From: a virus
Reading direction: 5' to 3' (one strand)
IMG/VR virus record: IMGVR_UViG_3300003543_000037
Coordinates: 1 to 36,435 of that record
DNA length: 36,435 nucleotides
Part shown: in pieces, positions 5,570 to 12,636 of the stretch
How positions within the stretch are numbered: the first letter of the stretch is position 1
Layout: every line of letters starts with the position of its first letter
Made by a program: the position numbers and the translations under genes
Notes under the pieces: generated by a model
What the model saw: the letters and a program-made list of their open reading frames with translations, nothing else
What the model was told of the DNA's origin: nothing
The model's database searches: none

Positions 5570-5671
5570 TGGAAAACCAACAAACCACCATAGGAACGAA
5601 ACTATATCAAAAATGTTTGCCGTTTGGCAAGCCGCTTTACTAAAACACATTAACTATTTAGAGGGGAAATC

Positions 5672-6124
5672 ATGTCTGGAGTAAACAAAGTAATCATTAT
5701 CGGAAACCTCGGGAACGACCCTGAAATGAGGGCGACAAATACTGGTTCACAAGTTGCAACGATTTCAGTTGCAACGAGCGAAACATGGAAAGACAAGCAA
5801 ACAGGTCAGAAGCAGGAGCAAACGGAATGGCATAGAATAGTCGCATTCAATCGGCTGGCGGAAATTATCGGTCAGTATCTAAGCAAAGGGTCTAAGGTTT
5901 ACATTGAAGGAAGATTACAGACGCGGAAATGGATTGACGATAATAAAGTTGAGCGATACACGACCGAGATAATTGCGAACAATATGCAGATGCTCGATAG
6001 TGCTTCAGGTGGAAACCAAAACAACCAGCGGCAGGCTCAACCGGCAAGGCAACAACAGCAAAATCAAGCAACTCAAAAGCCAGCGGATGAATTTGAGAAT
6101 TTTGACGATGACATCCCATTCTAA
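5672..6124 (+). CDS. ssb: Single-stranded DNA-binding protein
   Basis: 150 residues, a standard bacterial/phage SSB. The OB fold is recognisable from [20 protein letters not shown] through [20 protein letters not shown] and [19 protein letters not shown]-rich linker (about residues 113-137) leads to the acidic tip DDDIPF, which in SSBs recruits repair and replication proteins. The start is preceded by GAGGGG. It heads the rightward early operon and protects single strands made during replication and ERF-dependent recombination. Confidence 0.95.
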   Translation: MSGVNKVIIIGNLGNDPEMRATNTGSQVATISVATSETWKDKQTGQKQEQTEWHRIVAFNRLAEIIGQYLSKGSKVYIEGRLQTRKWIDDNKVERYTTEIIANNMQMLDSASGGNQNNQRQAQPARQQQQNQATQKPADEFENFDDDIPF

Positions 6125-6509
6125 AGCGCCAGTTTGCCCGTATTGTAAAACCACTTCCGTTCTCACTTCGAGCGCGGAAGTTTACGGCGGAATCAGTTAT
6201 GGCATGATATGGATATGCAGGCCGTGTAATGCGTATGTTGGAGTTCACAAAAATAATCAGGAATATATTCCGCTTGGTCGGCTGGCGAATGCAGAACTGC
6301 GAAGCTGGAAGGAAAAAGCACACTCGGCGTTTGACCCTATGTGGAAAGCAAAAATCAGGCGCGATGGATGCAGTAAATCAAAAGCACGAAAAGCAGGATA
6401 TAAATGGCTTGCTGACCAGCTTGGTATAAAGGCATCAGATTGTCATATAGGTGAATTCGATATTGATTCATGCAAAAAGGTAATAAAGGCCTGCATTATT
6501 AAGAAGTGA
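6108..6509 (+). CDS. DUF3268-type zinc-finger protein
   Basis: 133 residues from the ATG at 6108, which overlaps the end of ssb by 17 bases; an alternative ATG at 6087 is in frame but lacks a ribosome site. Residues 9-13 (VCPYC) and [12 protein letters not shown] form a zinc ribbon of the CxxC...CxxC kind, and [20 protein letters not shown] followed by FDPMWK is the hallmark of the DUF3268 family. The C-terminus ([11 protein letters not shown], then CHIGEFD) also fits the family. Its biochemical role is unknown. Co-translation with ssb suggests a replication or repair task. Confidence 0.75.
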   Translation: MTSHSKAPVCPYCKTTSVLTSSAEVYGGISYGMIWICRPCNAYVGVHKNNQEYIPLGRLANAELRSWKEKAHSAFDPMWKAKIRRDGCSKSKARKAGYKWLADQLGIKASDCHIGEFDIDSCKKVIKACIIKK

Positions 6510-6537
6510 CACATTACATGATTATTATATAAACAGC

Positions 6538-6566
6538 TTGCAAGCTAAAGTGTTATGCAGTAAATT
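6538..6566 (+). promoter_or_regulatory. Promoter of the conserved TTGCAA-N17-TAAATT family
   Basis: TTGCAA at 6538-6543, 17 bp, TAAATT at 6561-6566, then 14 nt to ACCAACCAACC. AAACAGC immediately upstream of TTGCAA matches the 29-bp repeat. It drives the operon from 6619 through rusA. Confidence 0.75.
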
Positions 6567-6580
6567 TGCGTCACATTACA

Positions 6581-6612
6581 ACCAACCAACCGCCGCATTT
6601 TTGCGGCAGGAG
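6581..6612 (+). promoter_or_regulatory. ACCAACC-hairpin leader element, copy 5
   Basis: ACCAACCAAC then hairpin GCCGCA-TTTT-TGCGGC (6592-6607), directly followed by AGGAGC and the ATG at 6619. The C-G to A-T pair change inside the stem preserves pairing relative to the other copies. Confidence 0.7.
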
Positions 6613-6618
6613 CATAAA

Positions 6619-6882
6619 ATGAGTTTCAATCACATCGTTGAACTTACCGTAGATGCGGAAAACGATATAACAGAATTCTTTGACGTGGAATTTGATTATA
6701 TCCCGCCAGTAGCAGGCGAGTATCTTGCCGCCCCTGAAAACTGCTATCCATCGGAACCGGACGAAATCGAAATAACCAAGATAACAATAGAAGGCCTGCC
6801 GGACGTTGAATGCACCGACGATCTTAATCTTGACGAAGTGGAGGAATTATTATGGCAAGGCAAAAACAAATGGCTCGTTTGA
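6619..6882 (+). CDS. Small acidic hypothetical protein
   Basis: 87 residues from the ATG at 6619 behind GGCAGGAGCATAAA. The sequence is highly acidic and beta-rich at the start (NHIVELTVDAENDITEFFDV), then continues through EPDEIEITKITIEGLPDVEC and ends near an acidic LDEVEELLWQG. Many small acidic early phage proteins act as inhibitors or DNA mimics, but nothing here proves this. It is the first gene after the promoter at 6538-6566 and overlaps the next gene by 31 bases. No family is recognised. Confidence 0.6.
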   Translation: MSFNHIVELTVDAENDITEFFDVEFDYIPPVAGEYLAAPENCYPSEPDEIEITKITIEGLPDVECTDDLNLDEVEELLWQGKNKWLV

Positions 6883-7037
6883 ATAGCCGAAAAATAAACG
6901 TGAAAATCTTCGGTTTTAATGTATCGAAATTTCACATAGAAGAAGCGCTGGCGGCATTGTGCTTCGGAGTTTTACTTATCAGCCTGCCTTTCATTATGGC
7001 GGCTCTTGAAATTCTAATTACTGGAGATTTAAAATGA
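6852..7037 (+). CDS. Small single-pass membrane protein
   Basis: 61 residues with start at 6852 behind a very strong GGAGGAATTATT. The basic N-terminus (MARQKQMARLNSRKINVKIF) precedes a hydrophobic helix, ALAALCFGVLLISLPFIMAA, at about residues 32-51, giving an inferred cytoplasmic N-terminus. The stop overlaps the ERF start (ATGA). Small inner-membrane proteins in early phage operons can serve in exclusion or host interference, but the role is unknown. Confidence 0.65.
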   Translation: MARQKQMARLNSRKINVKIFGFNVSKFHIEEALAALCFGVLLISLPFIMAALEILITGDLK

Positions 7038-7657
7038 ATGTAGTACAGGAAAAGCTTGCTGAAATCCAACAAATGCTTCATGCGCCAAAAGACCAATATA
7101 ACGATTTTGGAGGATATAGTTACCGCTCTGCGGAATCGATTATGAAGGCCGTGAAGCCGCTTTTGCTGGAAGGAGGCGTAATCCTTAAGGTGAGCGATGA
7201 TCTGGTAGAGCGTGGCGGCATGGTGTACGTTGAAGCGAATGCAACTCTTACAGATGGTGAGCATACAGAAACAGCAAAAGCCTATGCTCGGGAGGCAGTA
7301 ACTCAAAAAGGAATGTCAGCGCCGCAATGCACCGGAAGCGCATCAAGCTTCGCTCGCAAATATGCGCTAAACGGATTGTTTCTTATTGACGATAACAAGG
7401 ATGCAGATCATTTCGATAACAGAGTACCGGAGCCGCCAGTAATAGTTACTATTACTGCACACGATGAACTGATGATATCTGAATTGATTAAAGACGCAGG
7501 CGCAGACATTGCGAATATTTTGAAAGCCTGTTCAATATCAAAGCTTGCAGATATGCCGAAGACGGTATTGCCGAAAGTCCTTAAAAAGCTTGATAAGGCG
7601 ATTAAAGAAGCGACCGAAAATTCAACCAAAAAAAACGAGGTAAAAAATGAAAAATAA
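7034..7657 (+). CDS. erf: ERF-family single-strand annealing recombinase
   Basis: 207 residues. The ERF core is clear: YNDFGGYSYRSAESIMKAVKPLL (about residues 22-45), VYVEANATL, then GMSAPQCTGSASSFARKYAL followed by DDNKDAD (about 94-126). ERF proteins anneal homologous single strands and promote circularisation or recombination of phage DNA. The C-terminal third is variable and basic, as usual. The gene starts at an ATGA overlap with the membrane protein and follows ssb in the same early region, fitting a recombination module. Confidence 0.9.
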   Translation: MNVVQEKLAEIQQMLHAPKDQYNDFGGYSYRSAESIMKAVKPLLLEGGVILKVSDDLVERGGMVYVEANATLTDGEHTETAKAYAREAVTQKGMSAPQCTGSASSFARKYALNGLFLIDDNKDADHFDNRVPEPPVIVTITAHDELMISELIKDAGADIANILKACSISKLADMPKTVLPKVLKKLDKAIKEATENSTKKNEVKNEK

Positions 7658-8018
7658 AACAACTGCATTGCAGGAAATAAAGGCGGCAGGGCTTGGAGGC
7701 CTTGGCGCTCTTTCAAAGGTATCAGGGCAAAGCGATCAAACGCTTCGGAACTGGCATACGCATCGAAATTGGGTTTTCAATGCTGTAATCGAAAAAGCTA
7801 TCCGCGAAAAATTTGAATCTGAAGCAGACGCAAAGCTTTTTGATGCAGGCCTTGAGGGTTTGCATAAACTCGCATCTGTGGCAGGGATTGACCAAAAGGC
7901 AATAGTGAAACTTTGTATGTCTTGGCCTTGGCTTATGGATGCAATCGTGAATCAGGCGGTGGTCGATAAATCAGAAGCAGAAGAAATGATGCTCGAGGGT
8001 GAAAGCGCAGGCAAATAA
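7647..8018 (+). CDS. Hypothetical helix-turn-helix-like protein
   Basis: 123 residues starting at 7647 behind GAGGTAAAAA, overlapping ERF by 11 bases. Residues 14-40 (AGLGGLGALSKVSGQSDQTL followed by RNWHTHRNW) resemble a helix-turn-helix with 'LSKVSGQSDQTLRNW' as turn and recognition helix. The rest is helical with an acidic tail. The protein may bind DNA or regulate the recombination genes. No named family is recognised. Confidence 0.6.
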   Translation: MKNKTTALQEIKAAGLGGLGALSKVSGQSDQTLRNWHTHRNWVFNAVIEKAIREKFESEADAKLFDAGLEGLHKLASVAGIDQKAIVKLCMSWPWLMDAIVNQAVVDKSEAEEMMLEGESAGK

Positions 8019-8491
8019 TGGAAAAGATGAGCCAAACATTTTGCTTGTGGTCGCCGGAGGTAAAGACCCATTTGTTTAATTTTCTGCACCCAATACCAGT
8101 AGACGGAACATTTGAGGTAATAGTCAGAAACATATCCCAAGACAAGACTCTGAAACAGCTTGGAGCGCTGTTTGGTCTTTGGGTGAAATATGAGGCGGCA
8201 CGGCAGGGCGAAAGTGAGGACGAGATTCATCGATCTTGGAAAAACAAATTTTTGGCGAGAATTTATTGTATTGAGCCAGCGAACAACGATCAGGAATCAT
8301 GGGTGGAACTGCTGGCAGTATATCAAGGCGGCGAAAGTGAAAAGTTCAAAAAACACGCAGAACGAATATCGCTTTCATGGGCGACATTAGATCAAACGAA
8401 AGAATACATGAACCAGATTGAAAACCATTATCAGGCAATAGGTTTTCCGTTGCCAATACCGGATAAATATTACAAATTGAAATTGAGGTAG
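8018..8491 (+). CDS. NinB-like recombination protein (putative)
   Basis: 157 residues; the start overlaps the previous stop (TAATG). The central region KTLKQLGALFGLWVKYEAARQG, then DEIHRSWKNKFL, and the C-terminal segment SLSWATLDQTKEYMNQIENHY and GFPLPIPD follow the layout of NinB/Orf proteins of lambdoid phages, which bind single-stranded DNA and help load recombinases. Position between ERF and RusA supports a recombination role. Similarity is judged by eye and is moderate; an alternative is an unrelated phage protein with the same short motifs. Confidence 0.5.
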   Translation: MEKMSQTFCLWSPEVKTHLFNFLHPIPVDGTFEVIVRNISQDKTLKQLGALFGLWVKYEAARQGESEDEIHRSWKNKFLARIYCIEPANNDQESWVELLAVYQGGESEKFKKHAERISLSWATLDQTKEYMNQIENHYQAIGFPLPIPDKYYKLKLR

Positions 8492-8496
8492 ATTAA

Positions 8497-9249
8497 ATGA
8501 ATGTCATTAGCAGTAGTTACGGGAACGACAGCATTGCGCTTATTCAGTGGGCTTATGAAAAAGGCCTTAAAGACGTGGTGGTTGTTTATGTGGATACCGG
8601 ATGGGCGACAAAAAAATGGGAGGAACGTATTCTTGCAGGCGAGGCGCTGGCTGGCGGTTATGGGTTTCAGACTGTTCGGTGTGGAGGAGATATGAAGTTT
8701 GAGGAATTAATACAGCATAAAAAAGGATTTCCGAATCAGCGATTTCAATGGTGTTCTGGAATGCTTAAAGGAATACCATTTTTAAACTGGATTGATGAAA
8801 TAGACAAAGACAGAAAAGCGAAAGTTATGGTTGGAAAGCGCAGGGAGGAAAGCCGCGAAAGAGCAAAAACTCCTGAGTATGTTTATGATAGCGATTATCA
8901 CGGAGGCCGAACATTATGGCATCCGCTATATCTTCACAATGAAACAGACAGAAATTTGCTTCTTGAATATGCAGGGTTTGACGTTTTGCCTCATAGATCG
9001 CTTGAATGCTCTCCGTGCGTAAACGCCAATAGAAATGATTTTCAAATGCTCTGCCAGACAGACATAGAAAAAGTAAAAAACCTCGAAAATAAAGTTGGCA
9101 AGAATATGTTCAGACCGGCGAGGCATAATGGGGCGATTGGAATCGTGGAAGTTGTAAAATGGGCGAAATACGGCGCTGGTAAATATATACCAGACCAAGA
9201 GGATATGTTTGATCTTGGGTGTGGTTCACCATTCGGATGCGGATTATAA
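8497..9249 (+). CDS. PP-loop ATP pyrophosphatase, PAPS reductase/adenine nucleotide alpha-hydrolase superfamily
   Basis: 250 residues behind GAGGTAGATTAA. The PP-loop is near the N-terminus, SSYGNDSIALIQWA (S7-x-G-x-D-S12), a variant of SGGxDS, followed by VVVVYVDTGW as in PAPS reductase folds. Cysteines occur in QWCSG (about 87-91), LECSPCVNANRNDF and at the extreme C-terminus LGCGSPFGCGL, which could ligate an iron-sulphur cluster or zinc. The superfamily includes sulphate assimilation, tRNA thiolation and DndC-type DNA sulphur modification enzymes. Phages commonly carry members of unknown substrate. It may modify nucleic acid; this is inference. Confidence 0.75.
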   Translation: MNVISSSYGNDSIALIQWAYEKGLKDVVVVYVDTGWATKKWEERILAGEALAGGYGFQTVRCGGDMKFEELIQHKKGFPNQRFQWCSGMLKGIPFLNWIDEIDKDRKAKVMVGKRREESRERAKTPEYVYDSDYHGGRTLWHPLYLHNETDRNLLLEYAGFDVLPHRSLECSPCVNANRNDFQMLCQTDIEKVKNLENKVGKNMFRPARHNGAIGIVEVVKWAKYGAGKYIPDQEDMFDLGCGSPFGCGL

Positions 9250-9264
9250 TTTAGGAAATATAAA

Positions 9265-9489
9265 ATGACAAAGCAGGCAGACAACGTAAAGCAAAAGCAT
9301 GAAGATTTATCAATCAAAGTTCAAATACAGGTGAACGGCGGCGCGATGGTGACATTCAAATATAAAAACGGAGAAATGAATGGGAACTGTGTCGAGGAAT
9401 TGATACCAAAATATGCAAACGTATTCCGAGAATATGCACGAGTGCTGGACGCTCAGTCGCAACCAAAACGAAAAACATATAATCATTGA
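9265..9489 (+). CDS. Hypothetical small protein
   Basis: 74 residues behind TAGGAAATATAAA. The N-terminal third is polar and charged; the middle (LSIKVQIQVNGGAMVTFKYK) looks like two beta strands; the C-terminal part is a helix with basic tail (VFREYARVLDAQSQPKRKTY). No family is recognised. It lies between the PP-loop enzyme and the nuclease-like gene with short spacers, so it is probably cotranscribed with them. Confidence 0.55.
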   Translation: MTKQADNVKQKHEDLSIKVQIQVNGGAMVTFKYKNGEMNGNCVEELIPKYANVFREYARVLDAQSQPKRKTYNH

Positions 9490-9499
9490 GGATAGAAAC

Positions 9500-9856
9500 A
9501 TGATGTCAAAAGGTAACGCGCCAAGCGCGGCACAAAAACGCTGGAGGCAAAGCGTTGTTGAATATGGATGCGTTGTGACCGGCTCGCCGATTGTTCAAGT
9601 GCATCATTGCTTAGGTGCAACAGCAAAGCACAATAAGGTTCATATAGGGCATTGGTTTATCCTGCCGCTGTCGCCTGCATTGCATGACATATCATCTAAT
9701 GCTCCTGATAACATAACCACCAATAAAAAAGCCTTTGTCGAGGCGCATGGAACAGAAAAAAACCTGTTCTTAAATATGGCGTACAGAATGTTTGAGGACG
9801 GATATGTGGTTCCGAATGAAGAAGTATTAAATGCGATAGAGGGGTATCACAAATGA
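9500..9856 (+). CDS. Ref/DUF968-like HNH-type nuclease (putative)
   Basis: 118 residues from the ATG at 9500 behind TTGAGGATAGAAAC. The core runs YGCVVTGSPIVQVHHCLGAT, then K...IGHWFILPLSPALHD, the layout of Ref (recombination enhancement function) and DUF968-type HNH proteins, in which the HH pair and the later His bind metal. The usual zinc-knuckle CxxC is reduced here to a single Cys (GCVVTG). Such nucleases act in recombination or DNA processing. It is flanked by ERF, NinB-like and RusA genes, which fits. Catalytic activity is not proven by the motif alone. Confidence 0.6.
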   Translation: MMSKGNAPSAAQKRWRQSVVEYGCVVTGSPIVQVHHCLGATAKHNKVHIGHWFILPLSPALHDISSNAPDNITTNKKAFVEAHGTEKNLFLNMAYRMFEDGYVVPNEEVLNAIEGYHK

Positions 9857-10134
9857 GTACTGCAAGCGAATTCAATGAATGGGCTGAAAACAATCTTGTT
9901 GATGTTGCGTATAACAGTTCAGTCTGCTTAAAAGTATGGCTGGCGGCTCACGAAAAAGCCGGAAACAGGACTTCTGAGATTGCCATGTTAAAAGTACAGA
10001 TTTCAGATATTGAGGCAACATTTGCGACTGCCAGAAGCGCTTTTTGGAATCTACTCGAAAGCCTAAAAATAAGCATCGAAGATGATGATGCGGAACAGGC
10101 GTTAAACGAAATAATAGAGGCATTGGGAGAATGA
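9853..10134 (+). CDS. Hypothetical small helical protein
   Basis: 93 residues starting at the ATGA overlap with the nuclease-like gene and ending at an ATGA overlap with rusA. The sequence is mostly helical (SCAxxE-like patterns absent), with EIAMLKVQISDIEATFATAR followed by AFWNLLESLKI and an acidic tail, consistent with a short coiled coil. Tight coupling on both sides supports expression with the recombination genes. No family is recognised. Confidence 0.6.
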   Translation: MSTASEFNEWAENNLVDVAYNSSVCLKVWLAAHEKAGNRTSEIAMLKVQISDIEATFATARSAFWNLLESLKISIEDDDAEQALNEIIEALGE

Positions 10135-10487
10135 GGGTTATTATTCACGGACAGCTTGCCACTCTAAACGAGTTCATTAATGCCAACAATACCAGCCGGT
10201 ATTCTGCAAATAAAATAAAACAGCAAAACACGGATGCTTGTGCGTGGTGCTTTTCTGCTATTGCAAGGCCAAAAGGACGGTGTGATTTTGTGTTTCGATG
10301 GTACACGCCAAACAAGCGTTCTGACCCTGACAATATCGCATTTGCAAAAAAATTCATATTTGATGGAATGGTCAGGTCTGGCTTTATTGAAAATGATGGA
10401 TGGAAAAACGTCAGGAATATGCAAGACATTTTTATGGTTGACAGCTTGCATCCAAGAGTAGACGTTGAGATAATCGAAATCGACTAA
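10131..10487 (+). CDS. rusA: RusA-family Holliday junction resolvase
   Basis: 118 residues. RusA enzymes are dimeric endonucleases that resolve four-way junctions made during phage recombination. Residues 2-20 (RVIIHGQLATLNEFINANNT) and the central RWYTPNKRSDPDNIAFAKKF with FDGMVRSGFIENDGWKNV carry the family's acidic residues (DPDN and the following DG, NDGW). The length is typical. It ends the early recombination operon and is followed by an intrinsic terminator. Confidence 0.9.
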   Translation: MRVIIHGQLATLNEFINANNTSRYSANKIKQQNTDACAWCFSAIARPKGRCDFVFRWYTPNKRSDPDNIAFAKKFIFDGMVRSGFIENDGWKNVRNMQDIFMVDSLHPRVDVEIIEID

Positions 10488-10513
10488 CGTCCTCTTTCCT
10501 CAAAAGAGTTTCG

Positions 10514-10541
10514 CCCCTGCATTGTCAGGGGTGTTTTTTTT
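10514..10541 (+). terminator. Intrinsic terminator after rusA
   Basis: Stem CCCCTG/CAGGGG (10514-10519 with 10526-10531) with a six-base loop, followed by TG and eight T. A weaker hairpin CTCTTT/AAAGAG lies just before it. Confidence 0.9.
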
Positions 10542-10613
10542 GCCTGCACCGTTACATAAGCCACCTCTTGCACGTCTATAAACAGATATTTATATAATAG
10601 TTATAGAAACGTA

Positions 10614-10642
10614 TTGCAATGAATGCGAGCATCCCATAAAGT
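10614..10642 (+). promoter_or_regulatory. Promoter of the conserved TTGCAA-N17-TAAAGT family
   Basis: TTGCAA at 10614-10619, 17 bp, TAAAGT at 10637-10642, then 14 nt to ACCAACC. Upstream, ATAATAGTTATAGAAAC (10597-10612 region) repeats the operator-like part of the 29-bp repeat. It restarts transcription after the rusA terminator. Confidence 0.8.
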
Positions 10643-10678
10643 TAGGTCATATTGAAACCAACCAGCAGGAGCAATACC

Positions 10679-10954
10679 ATGATTGACGTGACCTACAGAA
10701 CCAAAACAGACACCATCACCGAGCGACATAATGATGATGCTGACTATACGCTACGAGCATCAGCTCTTGGGTGGACGGTATTAAACGTAAAACAAGCGAC
10801 AGTGATCACGCAGACCTTTATGAGCAAGATAAAATATAAAACTATTGCTGGCGCACATAAGGCAGGCGTGAAGGCTGGTAACTTCAAGGAAACGTACAAA
10901 CTTCCATCTGGACTGTATTGCTACATCATCGAAGTAGATATTAGCAAAACATAA
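10679..10954 (+). CDS. Hypothetical small phage protein
   Basis: 91 residues from the ATG at 10679 behind GCAGGAGCAATACC. The sequence begins MIDVTYRTKTDTITERHNDD and has a beta-rich layout with a basic patch (MSKIKYKTIAGAHKAGVKAG). It is alone between two promoters of the conserved family, so it is a one-gene unit. No family is recognised. Small, individually promoted genes of this kind are typical phage accessory genes. Confidence 0.6.
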   Translation: MIDVTYRTKTDTITERHNDDADYTLRASALGWTVLNVKQATVITQTFMSKIKYKTIAGAHKAGVKAGNFKETYKLPSGLYCYIIEVDISKT

Positions 10955-10972
10955 AGTATTTGCGCAAATCAC

Positions 10973-11001
10973 TTGCAAAGAGCATAAATACTATGTAAAT
11001 T
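10973..11001 (+). promoter_or_regulatory. Promoter of the conserved TTGCAA-N17-TAAATT family
   Basis: TTGCAA at 10973-10978, 17 bp, TAAATT at 10996-11001, then about 15 nt to ACCAACCAACC. The upstream operator-like part is not conserved here. Confidence 0.7.
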
Positions 11002-11055
11002 TAGTGCATAGTAAAAACCAACCAACCAATAACGCCATACGGCAGGAACATCAAA

Positions 11056-11376
11056 ATGAGTACAAGAGCAACATATAAAGTAGACGGATTAACCTACTAT
11101 ATCCACCACGATGGATATCCAGAATACGCGCATAATTACTTCCGCAAAATGCTTAAAGCAAGCAATCAGGAAACACCGAACGCCTTTGCTTTTGGCGACG
11201 GGAACAAAGAACAGGCAGAGCGCACGGCAGGGCATAACGCTCATGCTGACACGGAATACCGATATACGCTTGAAGGAAAAAACATCACGGTACTAAAGCT
11301 TATTGAATACGGTACAGATAATTGGGACGTGATTTGCAACTGCGACATTGAAGCATTTCTGAGCATCTACAACTAA
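11056..11376 (+). CDS. Hypothetical phage protein
   Basis: 106 residues from the ATG at 11056 behind GGCAGGAACATCAAA. The N-terminus STRATYKVDGLTYYIHHDGY and the later TLEGKNITVLKLIEYGTDNW suggest a compact alpha/beta protein with many aromatic residues. Similar 'STRATY...YIHHDGYPEYA' proteins are, as I recall, widespread in phages, with no assigned function. It follows a conserved promoter and precedes the hairpin element at 11377-11408. Confidence 0.65.
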   Translation: MSTRATYKVDGLTYYIHHDGYPEYAHNYFRKMLKASNQETPNAFAFGDGNKEQAERTAGHNAHADTEYRYTLEGKNITVLKLIEYGTDNWDVICNCDIEAFLSIYN

Positions 11377-11408
11377 ACCAACCAATGCCGCCTTCGGGCG
11401 GCAGGAGC
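11377..11408 (+). promoter_or_regulatory. Intercistronic ACCAACC-hairpin leader element, copy 6
   Basis: The TAA stop of the gene before is followed directly by ACCAACCAAT, hairpin GCCGCC-TTCG-GGCGGC (11387-11402) and AGGAGC, then the ATG at 11415. The hairpin is identical to copy 1 on the leftward arm. Confidence 0.75.
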
Positions 11409-11414
11409 AGTAAC

Positions 11415-11663
11415 ATGATTAAACGATACACTTTTCTTAACACCGAAAGCGAGGCAGGGATGCCAGTAGTACGCGACATTGACGAACAGTACATTGTGAG
11501 AGCAAATGTTTGGGTAAACTCAAACGGGAACCCTTCTTATGTTTTTCACATGAAGCAGGGCGATACTCATTTGCTTGTTGATGATTATGGAGCGATGAAC
11601 GGTGTGATCAATCGCGCACGGACAGTAAAAAGACGCAAAGATTTATTCAATCGCTTTGCATAA
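11415..11663 (+). CDS. Hypothetical small phage protein
   Basis: 82 residues from the ATG at 11415 behind GGCAGGAGCAGTAAC. The sequence is beta-rich (YIVRANVWVNSNGNPSYVFH) with a basic C-terminal helix (NRARTVKRRKDLFNRFA). No family is recognised. It lies between two copies of the hairpin leader element, so it is an insulated cassette in the accessory operon. Confidence 0.6.
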   Translation: MIKRYTFLNTESEAGMPVVRDIDEQYIVRANVWVNSNGNPSYVFHMKQGDTHLLVDDYGAMNGVINRARTVKRRKDLFNRFA

Positions 11664-11698
11664 ACCAACCGCCGCCTTTGGGTGGCACAAAACAGGAA
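11664..11698 (+). promoter_or_regulatory. Intercistronic ACCAACC-hairpin leader element, copy 7
   Basis: TAA stop, ACCAACC, hairpin GCCGCC-TTTG-GGTGGC (11671-11686) with one G-U pair replacing G-C, then CAGGAAAA and the ATG at 11705. The wobble pair keeps the RNA stem but not the DNA palindrome, which points to selection on RNA. Confidence 0.7.
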
Positions 11699-11704
11699 AA
11701 TACA

Positions 11705-12196
11705 ATGGCAAATCTATATGAAATTAACGAGCGATTTTCAAAAGCTATCGCATTATTTGAAGGAGATGAATTCGACGAGCAAACCGTAACCGATACGCTG
11801 GAGGCGATAGAGGGCGAGTTTCAGGAAAAAGGGAAAAACATTGCGGCATTCATCGGGAACATGAAAGCAGAGGAAGCGGCTATCGCGGAAGCAATCAAAA
11901 ACATGACGCATCGTAAAAAAGTGCTGGCAAACAAAGCCGCATCGATGAAAGCATACTTGCTTGAAAACATGCAGGCGGCAGGCATAAATAAAATCGAATG
12001 CGCGTATTTTGTGATTTCAATTAAAAAGAATCCTCCGGCGATGATTATCGAAAACGATGATGATGTACCTGAAAAGTATGTCAGCATCATAGAGATAAAA
12101 CAGATTGACAAGGCGCTGATGAAAAGCGACCTTAAGGGCGGCGTAGAAGTATCTGGCGCACACCTTGAAACGAAATACAGGGTGGACATAAAATGA
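11705..12196 (+). CDS. Gp157-like siphovirus protein
   Basis: 163 residues from the ATG at 11705 behind CAGGAAAATACA. The layout is that of the siphovirus Gp157 family: MANLYEINERFSKAIALFEG, then EEAAIAEAIKNMTHRKKVLA and KAYLLENMQAAGINKIECAY, ending VPEKYVSIIEIKQIDKALMK. The first half forms a long coiled coil. In Streptococcus phages Gp157 has been linked to phage resistance; the molecular role is not established. It is coupled to the next gene by an ATGA overlap. Confidence 0.85.
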   Translation: MANLYEINERFSKAIALFEGDEFDEQTVTDTLEAIEGEFQEKGKNIAAFIGNMKAEEAAIAEAIKNMTHRKKVLANKAASMKAYLLENMQAAGINKIECAYFVISIKKNPPAMIIENDDDVPEKYVSIIEIKQIDKALMKSDLKGGVEVSGAHLETKYRVDIK

Positions 12197-12636
12197 CCAT
12201 ATTAAAAACCGCAAAAGATATTATTGCTTCTGTGGATGCCGGTGTAAACGTGTTTTGCGGAACCAAGCATTACAAGGTGATTTACGGCTCGAATGGAAAA
12301 TATCTAATAAGGTATGAGCCAACAGGGTATTGCATTGGGCTGACCCATTCAGACGGAAAAACATTAAACGGTAACTATTTTTTCACAAACGAAATTGTTC
12401 GTATATGGCGTCTAACAGATGAACACGGCAGGCCGGAATCGTTTTTCACGTTTTACGAATATGAGGACGCATCTATAGCCGGAGAAATTGAAGCAGAAAA
12501 CCTATTCGATCTAAAATCAAAAGTAGGGAATAACGGAATAGTGCAAATTTCAAAAGACCAGTATCAGGCCGAACAGGACGAGTTTAAACGCAAATTACAA
12601 TCGCATTACAAATCAACCATGAGGGAAAAAAAATGA
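12193..12636 (+). CDS. Hypothetical phage protein
   Basis: 147 residues; start at the ATGA overlap with the Gp157-like gene. The N-terminal 60 residues are beta-rich (VNVFCGTKHYKVIYGSNGKY) and the C-terminal third is a charged helix (SKDQYQAEQDEFKRKLQSHY). No enzyme motif or membrane segment is seen. It overlaps the following gene by ATGA. Function unknown. Confidence 0.6.
   Translation: MTILKTAKDIIASVDAGVNVFCGTKHYKVIYGSNGKYLIRYEPTGYCIGLTHSDGKTLNGNYFFTNEIVRIWRLTDEHGRPESFFTFYEYEDASIAGEIEAENLFDLKSKVGNNGIVQISKDQYQAEQDEFKRKLQSHYKSTMREKK

Larger units (their letters stand above)
5354..5671. other. Divergent control region between replication operon and ssb operon
   Basis: These 318 bases hold no convincing gene. 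From left to right: a leader hairpin-terminator for the leftward operon (5364-5436), a leftward promoter candidate (5472-5500), ATAACTAT and TAGTTATA sites at 5501-5508 and 5535-5542 related to the operator-like motif of the TTGCAA promoters, a rightward TATAAT (5564-5569), and an ssb leader beginning ACCAACAAACCACC. ssb itself has a GAGGGGAAATC ribosome site. Confidence 0.6.

Noticed and set aside
5613-5684. 23-codon upstream frame overlapping the ssb start
   Set aside because: AGGAA is about 17 bases before the ATG, too far, and the peptide has no recognisable feature.
6852-7037. Holin call for the small membrane protein
   Set aside because: Only one membrane segment, early-operon position and no endolysin or spanin nearby.
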